Assembly (NCBI RefSeq): GCF_011058315.1
Contig: NZ_CP049298.1
Location: 2,976,001 to 3,040,000, forward strand
Direction of reading: 5' to 3'
Origin: Chryseobacterium sp. POL2
GTDB lineage: Bacteria; Bacteroidota; Bacteroidia; Flavobacteriales; Weeksellaceae
DNA length: 64,000 nucleotides
Shown here: piece after piece, positions 56,995 through 64,000 of the stretch
Position numbering within the stretch: position 1 is the first letter of the stretch
Layout of the letters: each line of letters opens with the position of its first letter
The notes under the pieces: generated by a model
Told to the model about the DNA's origin: nothing
Seen by the model: only the letters and a program-made list of their open reading frames with translations
Databases searched by the model: none
Made by a program: the position numbers and the translations under genes

Positions 56995-57999
56995 TTAAGG
57001 TGCTTGTATTTTAGCTAGAATTCTGTCAACGATTTCGTCTTGGGAAACTTCCTCAGCCTCGGCTTCGAAACTTAAACCAATACGATGTCTTAAAACGTCC
57101 TTTGCGATGGATTTAACATCTTCTGGAATGACGAAAGCGCGTCCTTTTATAAAGGCATTAGCGCGCGATGCAATTGCTAAATTGATACTTGCTCTAGGCG
57201 ATGCACCGAAACTGATAAGGCTTTTCAAATCTTCTAAGCCGTATTTTTCTGGATAACGCGTTGCAAAAACCATATCTAAAATGTATTTTTCAATTTTTTC
57301 GTCAAGATAGATTTGATTAATCAATTTCTTCGCCTCGACAATATGCTCAAGCGAAATTACGGGTCGTATCGTCGGGATATCTTGTGTAGAAACCATACGC
57401 ATAACTTTTCTTTCGTCCTCAAATTCTGGATAATCGATTTTGCATTTTAGCATAAAACGGTCTGTTTGTGCTTCTGGCAAAAGGTAAGTTCCTTCTTGAT
57501 CAATTGGGTTTTGTGTGGCAAGGACTAAAAAAGGTTTGGGTAGTGCCATGGTCTCATCGCCGATGGTGACTTGTCTTTCCTGCATGACTTCCAAAAGTGC
57601 AGATTGTACTTTTGCTGGTGCACGGTTGATCTCATCCGCCAAAACGAAATTTGCAAATACAGGTCCTTTTTTTATTGAGAAATCATTTTCTTTAACATTA
57701 TAAATCATTGTGCCTACAACATCGGCTGGTAAAAGATCTGGTGTGAACTGTATTCTCGAGAATTGTCCATGTACTGCCTCTGCCAATGTCTTAATAGCCA
57801 ATGTTTTGGCGAGTCCCGGCACACCTTCCAGTAGGACGTGGCCATTGCCGAGCAGACCGATTAATAAGCGGTCTACCATGTACTCTTGTCCGATGATGGC
57901 GCGGTTGATTTCTTGTTTTAGTAGGTTGAAAAAGTAATTTTGTTCTTTTACTTTTTCCATTAAATTTTTAATATCTTCAGATTGGTTCAGTTCTGACAT
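56995..57999 (-). CDS. MoxR family AAA ATPase
   Basis: A 334-aa AAA+ ATPase of the MoxR family (AAA_3 plus AAA_lid_2). Walker A is 'GVPGLAKT' (about 59-66), Walker B 'VLADEINRAP' (about 118-127), sensor 1 'VLATQNPIDQEGTYLLPEAQTDRF' and sensor 2 region 'GASPRASINLAIASRANAFI'. These chaperone-like ATPases act with VWA proteins, here DUF58, BatA and BatB, in assembling or activating membrane or stress-related complexes. It is the first gene of the bat operon. The length is normal for the family. Confidence 0.94.
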   Translation of the reverse strand: MSELNQSEDIKNLMEKVKEQNYFFNLLKQEINRAIIGQEYMVDRLLIGLLGNGHVLLEGVPGLAKTLAIKTLAEAVHGQFSRIQFTPDLLPADVVGTMIYNVKENDFSIKKGPVFANFVLADEINRAPAKVQSALLEVMQERQVTIGDETMALPKPFLVLATQNPIDQEGTYLLPEAQTDRFMLKCKIDYPEFEDERKVMRMVSTQDIPTIRPVISLEHIVEAKKLINQIYLDEKIEKYILDMVFATRYPEKYGLEDLKSLISFGASPRASINLAIASRANAFIKGRAFVIPEDVKSIAKDVLRHRIGLSFEAEAEEVSQDEIVDRILAKIQAP

Positions 58000-58210
58000 A
58001 ATTCGTTTAAATTATTCGGTAAAGGTCACACAAATCCGTGCATTAGTCAACATAAGAAATGCCAATTATGAGTTAAATATTTGTTAAAAATAAGAATAAA
58101 CTCAAACTGAAAAAAACGTGTAAAGTTTTATGTTATAAAAGAATATTGTAATCTGTTGATGCTAAATGTTAAAGTCCTTGTTTAAAAGCTTTAGGTTTAG
58201 GAGATTCCTA

Positions 58211-58242
58211 TTTGTCATATTCGTATAATTGGAGTAATTTTG
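58211..58242 (+). promoter_or_regulatory. Promoter of the DinB-like gene
   Basis: The -33 box TTTG (58211-58214) and -7 box TAATTTTG (58235-58242) are 20 bp apart and match the Bacteroidota consensus fully. It lies 22 bp before the ATG at 58265. The rest of the 265-bp gap from 58000 is AT-rich without clear features. Confidence 0.72.
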
Positions 58243-58264
58243 GATTTTAAAAAATTGACTTAAA

Positions 58265-58738
58265 ATGAATTATCATTTTTCGGCACATCGACAAGTTCGA
58301 AAAAACTTGTTACAGATTTTGCAAAACACGCCAAAGGAAGATCTTTTGTTGATTCCAGATGGTTTTAATAACAATATATATTGGAATATTGCGCATTGTG
58401 TAGCGACCCAACAACTCTTACATTATTACTTGAGTGGCAATGCTTTCCGTATCGATAAATATTGGGTAGAACAATATAAAAAAGGCACTTTTGCTAAAAT
58501 GGATGTTGATAATACCGAAATGGAAGATTTGTCTTTTCTTTTAATTGAAACATCAAAAGTTTTGATGAAAGATTATGATAACGAATTTTTCACCGACTAT
58601 ACACCTTATTCTACCAGTTTTGGTATTGATCTTAAAAATATTCAAGACGCCATTATTTTTAACAATATGCACGAAACTTTGCATTACGGATATATTTTGG
58701 CACAAAAAAGAGCCATACTTGGAGAAAGGCTAAGCTAG
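58265..58738 (+). CDS. DinB-like four-helix-bundle protein
   Basis: A 157-aa protein of the DinB/YfiT-like superfamily. Metal-site histidines are likely in 'NIYWNIAHCVATQQLLHYYLSG' (His about 49) and 'IFNNMHETLHYGYILAQKRA' (HxxxH about 137-141), which is the usual triad layout. Such proteins are thiol-transferase-like or metal-binding, and the substrate here is unknown. It is the first gene of a unit with the next gene (4-bp gap) and has a full consensus promoter. Confidence 0.85.
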   Translation: MNYHFSAHRQVRKNLLQILQNTPKEDLLLIPDGFNNNIYWNIAHCVATQQLLHYYLSGNAFRIDKYWVEQYKKGTFAKMDVDNTEMEDLSFLLIETSKVLMKDYDNEFFTDYTPYSTSFGIDLKNIQDAIIFNNMHETLHYGYILAQKRAILGERLS

Positions 58739-58742
58739 AGTT

Positions 58743-59201
58743 ATGAAAAACTTCCTTTATGTCATCGTTATTGGATTTTTATGGATTGCAAGTCAGTCTG
58801 GGACAAGATCGATGCATGTAAAGAAAGATCCAGAACGTTTTAAGCATTATCAAGCTTTAAGCAAAAAAATTGAAAGTTTGGAAGTTATCTACCTAACATG
58901 GCCTGATAAAAACTTACCCAATTTTGTAAAGCTTAACGATTATAAAAAATATGCTTCTACCAACGAGTTGATTGAGTATTGCTTCTATATCGATTCTAAG
59001 AAAGAGCAAGGACCAGAGTTTTCTGATAAAATGCGAGATCAATTTATTAAGAAAATCCCTGTTAAATTAAAAGGGAAATTTTTCGTTACAAAACAATTTG
59101 ATGATAACTTCCCAACAAAAGATTTTGAAGAATTACGCCGAATGAAAGAGCTCGGTTTTAAACTAGAAAATGACGATTACAAAGTTTTTGTCATTGATTA
59201 A
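58743..59201 (+). CDS. Exported unknown protein
   Basis: A 152-aa protein with an N-terminal signal peptide or anchor (MKNFLYVIVIGFLWIASQSG). The mature part is alpha/beta with charged helices ('EELRRMKELGFKLENDDYKVFVID' at the end). It lies 4 bp after the DinB-like gene and 16 bp before rlmB, so all three are probably co-transcribed. The family is not recognised. Confidence 0.65.
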   Translation: MKNFLYVIVIGFLWIASQSGTRSMHVKKDPERFKHYQALSKKIESLEVIYLTWPDKNLPNFVKLNDYKKYASTNELIEYCFYIDSKKEQGPEFSDKMRDQFIKKIPVKLKGKFFVTKQFDDNFPTKDFEELRRMKELGFKLENDDYKVFVID

Positions 59202-59217
59202 TATTATATTTTACTAA

Positions 59218-59961
59218 ATGAAAGACGATTTTATATTTGGGCTGAGGCCAGTAATAGAAGCCATTGAGGCAGGCAAAACAATAGATAAAGTATTTGTACA
59301 AAATGCCTTGCAAGGTCCTATTTATGCAGAATTGAAAGGGCTTTTGTCAAAGCATAAAATTCGTCCTAACTATGTTCCTATTGAAAAACTAAATCGCTTC
59401 ACAAGAAAAAATCACCAAGGTGTGGTAGCTTTCATTTCGGATGTGCCATTTCATAGTATTGAAGATGTTTTACCTCAGATTTTTGAAGAAGGTCGCGTGC
59501 CGTTCATTCTTATTTTGGACCGTTTAACAGATGTCAGAAACTTCGGAGCTATATGCCGCACTGCGGAATGTGTTGGCGTAGACGCTGTCGTTATTCCAGA
59601 AAAAGGAGCTGCACCAATTAATTCGGATGCGATAAAGACATCAGCTGGTGCCATTTACAATATTAAAATTTGTAAAGAAAAAAACTTAGCGCATACTGTT
59701 GATTATCTGCAACAAAGTGGCGTATCGGTATTTGCTTCAACAGAAAAGGCGCAGAAATTGATATACGAGGTTGACTTTACAGAGCCTTGTGCGATTGTTA
59801 TGGGGAACGAAGAAACAGGAATTTCCAAAGAAGTTTTACATCATAGCGATGAAAAAATAAAACTTCCTATCGAAGGAAAAACCCAATCTCTCAATGTTTC
59901 TGTAGCTTGCGGTGCAGTGCTCTATGAAGCAATGAGACAAAAAATAACAAAAAACATTTAA
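59218..59961 (+). CDS. rlmB: 23S rRNA 2'-O-ribose methyltransferase (RlmB/TrmH family)
   Basis: A 247-aa SPOUT methyltransferase. The N-terminal L30e-like substrate-binding domain ('FIFGLRPVIEAIEAGKTIDKVFVQ', residues 4-80) precedes the trefoil-knot domain: motif 1 'LDRLTDVRNFGAICRTAECVGVDAVV', motif 2 'CAIVMGNEETGIS' and motif 3 'IKLPIEGKTQSLNVSVACGAVLYEA'. It probably methylates G2251 of 23S rRNA. TrmH-like enzymes acting on tRNA are closely similar, so the exact target is inference. The length is normal for RlmB. Confidence 0.92.
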   Translation: MKDDFIFGLRPVIEAIEAGKTIDKVFVQNALQGPIYAELKGLLSKHKIRPNYVPIEKLNRFTRKNHQGVVAFISDVPFHSIEDVLPQIFEEGRVPFILILDRLTDVRNFGAICRTAECVGVDAVVIPEKGAAPINSDAIKTSAGAIYNIKICKEKNLAHTVDYLQQSGVSVFASTEKAQKLIYEVDFTEPCAIVMGNEETGISKEVLHHSDEKIKLPIEGKTQSLNVSVACGAVLYEAMRQKITKNI

Positions 59962-59963
59962 CA

Positions 59964-59982
59964 TGAGTTAGAGCTTAACTCA
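59964..59982. repeat. Short hairpin between rlmB and the lipoprotein gene
   Basis: TGAGTTA (59964-59970), loop GAGCT, TAACTCA (59976-59982). It has a perfect 7-bp stem in the 34-bp gap. It lies 13 bp before the ATG at 59996 and lacks a T-run, so it could affect translation or mRNA ends. Confidence 0.35.
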
Positions 59983-59995
59983 AAAATTATTATTG

Positions 59996-61039
59996 ATGAA
60001 AAAAATCATAGGTATAGCTTTATTTGCAGTTGCTTTAGTAGCTTGTAAAAAAGAAAATACAAAAACAGTTACCAAAGTTAATCCAGAAACAGGAAAGACC
60101 GAAACCTTAACTGTGGAAGTGCCAGAAGAAGAGAAAATAAAAGCTGCAATTGTAGATAGCGCAGGGATTTTTAAACAGAAATTTTATTTAGAAAAAGGCG
60201 TAACTTATCCATTGATAGCTTACCAAAGAGATATTCAGAATGTGTCAACACCTGATGGTAAATCTGTTTCTGGAACTTCTGAATCAACAGACGAAATGTC
60301 CGTAACGGTTAACGATTTTAAAGATAACGTTTATGACTTATCAGTTAATTTGATTGCAAAACGGAACAGTACAAGTGCCAATGGCAAAACGGTAGTATCT
60401 GACACAAAAGCAGCTGCCCCAAAAGAAGAGCAACTGAAAGGTATGTACACCATCAATAAAGCCATTACAGGTAACAAACTGACGATGAAAATGAATGTTG
60501 ATGGAAAGATATTGTCCGTAACAGGTTTTGATCCAATCTATACTAAAATCGGTTCAGCTTTGGGAACTTTGGTTAAGGATGCTAAACAACGTGGTGAGAT
60601 TGTTTCTAATTTTAAAAGAGGTTTTAATGAAGCAACAATCAAAGAACAGTTTGAGAAAAACCTTAAAATTTTTCCAGCAAAAGGTGTGAAAATAGGTGAG
60701 AAATGGACCGTGACAGAAGATGTTATCCCAGGTGCTGATCTTAAGCTAACTTCGAATTATGTTTTAACAAAAGTTGAAAACGGTAAAGCAGAGATTAGTG
60801 TTAATGGTAGTATCCCAACAAAGTCTGATAAGCAGTCGAAAGATGGTATCACCCATAGCATGTCATTAGGCGGTTCGCAAAATGGGAAAATCATTTTGGA
60901 CAGCAATACTGGTTGGATCTTGCATGAAAATATTAGCATTAAAACCAACCAGAAGGAAACAATATCCGATGGAACAAAAAGTCAGAGTATGACACAGAAT
61001 TCTACATCGTCGATTATTATGAATCCTTCTTACAAATAA
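59996..61039 (+). CDS. DUF6263-like lipoprotein
   Basis: A 347-aa lipoprotein starting at ATG 59996 (the codon before it is TTG). The signal is 'MKKIIGIALFAVALVACKK' with lipidated C17. The body has repeated beta segments: 'YPLIAYQRDIQNVSTPDG...STDEMSVTVNDFKDNVYDLSV' and 'KIGEKWTVTEDVIPGADLKLTSNYVLTKVENGKAEISVNGSI'. This matches the Bacteroidota DUF6263 type by pattern. It should be anchored in the outer or inner membrane facing the periplasm. The function is unknown. Confidence 0.75.
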   Translation: MKKIIGIALFAVALVACKKENTKTVTKVNPETGKTETLTVEVPEEEKIKAAIVDSAGIFKQKFYLEKGVTYPLIAYQRDIQNVSTPDGKSVSGTSESTDEMSVTVNDFKDNVYDLSVNLIAKRNSTSANGKTVVSDTKAAAPKEEQLKGMYTINKAITGNKLTMKMNVDGKILSVTGFDPIYTKIGSALGTLVKDAKQRGEIVSNFKRGFNEATIKEQFEKNLKIFPAKGVKIGEKWTVTEDVIPGADLKLTSNYVLTKVENGKAEISVNGSIPTKSDKQSKDGITHSMSLGGSQNGKIILDSNTGWILHENISIKTNQKETISDGTKSQSMTQNSTSSIIMNPSYK

Positions 61040-61045
61040 GTTTTT

Positions 61046-61072
61046 GGCCAGGCTTGTGCTTGGTCTTTTTTT
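61046..61072 (+). terminator. Rho-independent terminator
   Basis: CCAGGC and GCTTGG pair (one G-U) around loop TTGT, extended by GG/TC bases, then a run of seven Ts. It follows the lipoprotein gene. Confidence 0.6.
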
Positions 61073-61099
61073 AGTAAAGTGTAATTATTTTTTTAAATT

Positions 61100-61333
61100 A
61101 TGAAGTTTGTTATAGAATTGGTTCTGGGTACCATTATCATTTTCTTTGTTTGGAATATTTTGAAACGTTTATTTTTTAATTCGTTTTATAAAAATTTTCC
61201 ACAACTCAATCCTCGCAATTATCAAAAGCAACAAGAGCAGCAATCTGCAAAAAGTGATAAAAAGCTTAAAGAAAAAGTCAAATGGGATGCAGAAACCGTT
61301 GATTTTGAAGAAGTAAAAGAAGAAAAGAAATAA
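61100..61333 (+). CDS. DUF4834 family small membrane protein
   Basis: A 77-aa protein with one N-terminal membrane helix (about 2-20, 'FVIELVLGTIIIFFVWNIL') and a charged cytosolic tail ending in 'KWDAETVDFEEVKEEKK', which fits the Bacteroidota DUF4834 family. The function is unknown. It lies 25 bp upstream of the YfhO gene, as is common in flavobacteria. Confidence 0.8.
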   Translation: MKFVIELVLGTIIIFFVWNILKRLFFNSFYKNFPQLNPRNYQKQQEQQSAKSDKKLKEKVKWDAETVDFEEVKEEKK

Positions 61334-61358
61334 AAAACGACCAATCTCAAATTAATAT

Positions 61359-63887
61359 ATGAAGAATAAGAATTTGATTTTTGCGGCGATTAGTCTCGTT
61401 ATATTTGTGCTAATTGCTGTCTTGTACGCCAACCCTATAATATCAGGCAAAGAAATGATTCAGCCTGATATTGTGCATTATAAAGGTGGTGCCAAAGAAC
61501 TTTTGGACTACAGAGCCGAGCATGGCAAAGAAACCTACTGGAGCGATGCGATGTTTGGCGGCATGCCAACATACCAAACTGGTGTGCAGTTTCGAGGTGA
61601 TATCATCAAAAAACTGGATGATGTTTTCATGTTTTTGCCCAAGCCTGCCAATTATATTTTCTTATTGTTTGCAGGATTTTTCTTTCTAGGAATTGTAGCA
61701 ACACGCAATTGGAAATATGCTTTACTCGGCGCAACTTTCTTCGGATTATCTACTTATTTTTACATTATCATAGCAGCTGGGCACAATGGCAAAGTCCATA
61801 CGATAGCTTATTTTGCACCATTGTTGGCAGGGATTTTATTAGTCTATGTCAGAAAAAAATACATTCTTGGCTTTATAGTAACAACCATTTTTATGGCGTT
61901 GCAGGTTAGTTCAAACCATCCACAGATGACTTATTATCTGTTTTTAGCTTTAGGATTTTTATTCTTGTCAGAATTGGTTCGTGCTTACAAAAAGAAAATC
62001 ACTTGGAAGCATTTCGGGATCTCATCGGGTATTTTGGCTTTAGCTTTTGCGCTAGGAGTTGGGATGAATGCACAACGTATTATGGCAAATGCCGAATATG
62101 TGAAAGAAACGGTAAGAGGAAAGCAAATCCTCGATTCGGATAGACATACTTCTGGCAAATCTGGGATGGATCGCGCGAGTATCACGGCGTGGAGTTACGG
62201 AAAATTAGAAACGCTCAACCTCTTCATCCCAAGATTAATGGGCGGTGCTAGTCAGGAGCCAGGCTCAGACAAGATGATGGCTTACATCCAAGAATGGGCA
62301 CAGTCCAACATTACTAGCCAAACGCAGTATGACCAGTTTATGAAAGGTTTTGTAAGTCCATCTTATTGGGGAGAACAGCCAGGAACATCTGGGCCAGCTT
62401 ACCAAGGCGCCGTAGTGTGCTTTTTAGCTTTGTTAGGATTCTTTTTCGCTTGGAAGAAATATCGCTATTGGATTTTGGGAGCCACCATCTTAACGATTCT
62501 TTTGGCGTGGGGAAGCAATTTTGCATTCTTAACGGATTTGTTTATTGATTTTGTACCAATGTATAATAAGTTCCGTGCGCCATCTTCTATTTTGGTGGTT
62601 GTGGAATTATTATTCCCTTTCATAGCAATTATTGGATTGTATCGTTTTTTCACAGACGAAAAACAGGAGAACGATTACAAACAAAAAGTCTTATTATATA
62701 CCACGGGGAGTGTTGTTGGGATTACATTACTGCTGATGTTGGCAGGGAAAGCTATTTTAGGCTTCCATACCGATAACGAAAAGATCTATTTGCAACCAGA
62801 TTTGTTAAACTATCTAGTCGATGAACGTTTCAAAATGTTCCAGACGGATGCCTTCAAAGCCATTATTTTTGTATTGATAACGGCAGGAGCAATGTTTTTA
62901 AGTTTCAAGAAAAAATTATCAGTAAATATTGCGTTAGTAATTATTGGTTTGGTTAGCTTCTTCGACCTTTGGACGGTTAACAAACGTTACCTTAATGATG
63001 ACAATTTTGTAGATAAAACATTTGCTCAAAATCCTTATCAAACCGAAAATTCGGAATACCTAATGGATAAAGCAGGCGATAACCAATACATCCAAGGCCT
63101 TTTGCAACAAGATAAAGTGAACAAAGTTTTGGAAACCATTGCTGAGAAAGACCAATCGCACTACCGAATTTTCAATTCTACTTTAGGAACATTTAGCGAA
63201 ACCAATACATCTTATTTCAAATCTTCTGTAGGTGGTTATCATGCGGTGAAACTAAGACGCTATGATGACTTAATTAATGCTTATTTTTACCAAACAGATA
63301 GCATCAGAACGCCTCGTATTCTCAATATGCTGAATGCAAAATACTTTGTCGGCGGGGATATGCAGCAACCCATTAGCTATCCAAATCCAGAGGCCAACGG
63401 CAACGCATGGTTTGTATCTCAAGTGAAAGTTGCTAACTCGCCTAACGAAGAACTAAAATCTATCGGCGAATTGGATACCAAAAAGATTGCAATTGTAGGC
63501 AAAGAAGATCAAGATTATCTTAATGGAAAAACATTGCAAGCGGATTCTACAGCTTTTATTCAGTTGAAAAGTTACCAAGCCAATGCTATAGAATTTGAAG
63601 CCGAAACCCAAACACCACAGTTGGCAGTCTTTTCAGAAATCTATTATCCGCACGGTTGGAAAGTGTCTATCGACGGTACAGAAGTGCCTTACATCAAAGC
63701 CAACTATCTTTTGCGCGCGGTGCATGTACCAGCTGGGAAACACAACATCAGTATGAAGTTCGAGCCCGAAGTTATCGAGACTGGTAAAATATATTCTTAC
63801 GCCAGTGTTGGCATATTTGCTATCCTCAGTTTGTTGTCGTTAGCGTGGTATTACAAAAACAAAAAATCGAAAGCCGTCGATGCTTAA
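61359..63887 (+). CDS. YfhO family membrane protein (putative glycosyltransferase-like)
   Basis: An 842-aa integral membrane protein with about 12 hydrophobic helices between residues 5 and 560, and a long soluble C-terminal part (about 560-815) before a last helix (about 812-832). The YfhO family resembles GT-C glycosyltransferases. The first periplasmic loop carries acidic residues ('YRAEHGKETYWSDAMFGGMPTY'), typical of GT-C active sites. Bacillus YfhO acts in lipoteichoic-acid glycosylation, whereas the role in Bacteroidota is unknown (polysaccharide or lipid glycosylation is inferred). It is followed by a terminator. Confidence 0.88.
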   Translation: MKNKNLIFAAISLVIFVLIAVLYANPIISGKEMIQPDIVHYKGGAKELLDYRAEHGKETYWSDAMFGGMPTYQTGVQFRGDIIKKLDDVFMFLPKPANYIFLLFAGFFFLGIVATRNWKYALLGATFFGLSTYFYIIIAAGHNGKVHTIAYFAPLLAGILLVYVRKKYILGFIVTTIFMALQVSSNHPQMTYYLFLALGFLFLSELVRAYKKKITWKHFGISSGILALAFALGVGMNAQRIMANAEYVKETVRGKQILDSDRHTSGKSGMDRASITAWSYGKLETLNLFIPRLMGGASQEPGSDKMMAYIQEWAQSNITSQTQYDQFMKGFVSPSYWGEQPGTSGPAYQGAVVCFLALLGFFFAWKKYRYWILGATILTILLAWGSNFAFLTDLFIDFVPMYNKFRAPSSILVVVELLFPFIAIIGLYRFFTDEKQENDYKQKVLLYTTGSVVGITLLLMLAGKAILGFHTDNEKIYLQPDLLNYLVDERFKMFQTDAFKAIIFVLITAGAMFLSFKKKLSVNIALVIIGLVSFFDLWTVNKRYLNDDNFVDKTFAQNPYQTENSEYLMDKAGDNQYIQGLLQQDKVNKVLETIAEKDQSHYRIFNSTLGTFSETNTSYFKSSVGGYHAVKLRRYDDLINAYFYQTDSIRTPRILNMLNAKYFVGGDMQQPISYPNPEANGNAWFVSQVKVANSPNEELKSIGELDTKKIAIVGKEDQDYLNGKTLQADSTAFIQLKSYQANAIEFEAETQTPQLAVFSEIYYPHGWKVSIDGTEVPYIKANYLLRAVHVPAGKHNISMKFEPEVIETGKIYSYASVGIFAILSLLSLAWYYKNKKSKAVDA

Positions 63888-63906
63888 TCGATTCTGAAAT
63901 ATAATT

Positions 63907-63935
63907 AAAGCTGTTTCCTCGGAGGCAGCTTTTTT
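63907..63935 (+). terminator. Terminator of the YfhO gene
   Basis: AAAGCTG (63907-63913) pairs with CAGCTTT near 63926-63932, with CCTC/GAGG inside, followed by Ts. Confidence 0.65.
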
Positions 63936-63939
63936 ATTT

Positions 63940-64000
63940 GGGCGCCATTTCCGGCTGTCACTAGTCGCTGCGCCGCGCCTAGGCTATTGCCTGCGCCTGC
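63940..64000. repeat. GC-rich block at the window edge, probably a dispersed repeat
   Basis: The last 60 bases have about 68% GC (41 of the 60 bases from 63941), against roughly one third in the surrounding DNA. The block contains short palindromes (GGCGCC, CGCCGCGC, CCTAGG) and a GCCTGCGCCTGC end. It begins immediately after the YfhO terminator and continues past the window. It does not read as a gene. It looks like the beginning of a repetitive extragenic element. Confidence 0.45.

Noticed and set aside
1-64000. CRISPR array
   Set aside because: No regularly spaced direct repeats of 25-40 bp with unique spacers were seen. The tandem motifs found are short and not array-like.

Overview
The window is Bacteroidota DNA, most probably a flavobacterium of the Chryseobacterium/Weeksellaceae kind. 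The evidence is low GC, the flavobacterial promoter pattern (TTTG, about 20 nt, TAnnTTTG) before several genes, absence of Shine-Dalgarno sequences, Bacteroidota-type tyrosine integrases (Y-[ST]-R-G-[IM]-N-F-[IV]-D-M-M box), and a core block with moxR, DUF58, batA-D, glnS, rlmB, DUF4834 and YfhO genes. The genus is inference.

The left 28.8 kb is a tandem stack of integrative elements at the 3' end of a tRNA gene with anticodon CAU. Three 3'-terminal tRNA fragments lie in the same orientation at 2479-2521, 18298-18340 and 28785-28806. The complete tRNA gene is not in the window and should lie to the left. The left element (1-2521, cut by the window edge) has an Xis-like HTH protein and a tyrosine integrase. 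Element A (2522-18340) has its own Xis-like protein, DUF3987 ATPase, integrase, Sak4/AAA_24-type ATPase and DUF3871 protein. It carries two defence-like cassettes on the minus strand: ATPase+HNH (Septu-like), and a SEFIR-domain protein with a PIN-like nuclease. Its right arm has an XRE-controlled set of unknown genes and RadC. Element B (18341-28806) has an integrase, a large intergenic hairpin, two envelope-type unknowns, an OLD-like ATPase/TOPRIM nuclease, an Xis-like protein, a gene II/X-type replication protein with an iteron-like tract, and a second, unrelated-looking ATPase+HNH pair. Each element has a short duplicated motif near both ends, probably integrase arm sites.

Just right of the stack is a 1901-aa transglutaminase-like/DUF4011/SF1 helicase/nuclease/DUF3320 protein, another probable defence or nucleic-acid-processing gene. 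The locus therefore looks like a defence hotspot.

From about 34.8 kb the DNA is housekeeping in character and somewhat richer in GC: an RND efflux operon (small exported protein, adaptor, pump, outer-membrane factor), pirin, two small unknowns, a GH13 amylase, a pRiA4b ORF-3-like protein, a PhoR/PhoB-like two-component pair, glnS, MarC, the Bat (aerotolerance) operon with MoxR, then DinB-like, rlmB, a DUF6263-like lipoprotein, DUF4834 and YfhO. The last 60 bases are abruptly GC-rich (about 68%) and look like the start of a dispersed repeat.

Best candidate for an undescribed system: the two-gene SEFIR + PIN-like nuclease operon at 11841-14731. No complete RNA gene, CRISPR array or transposase was found.
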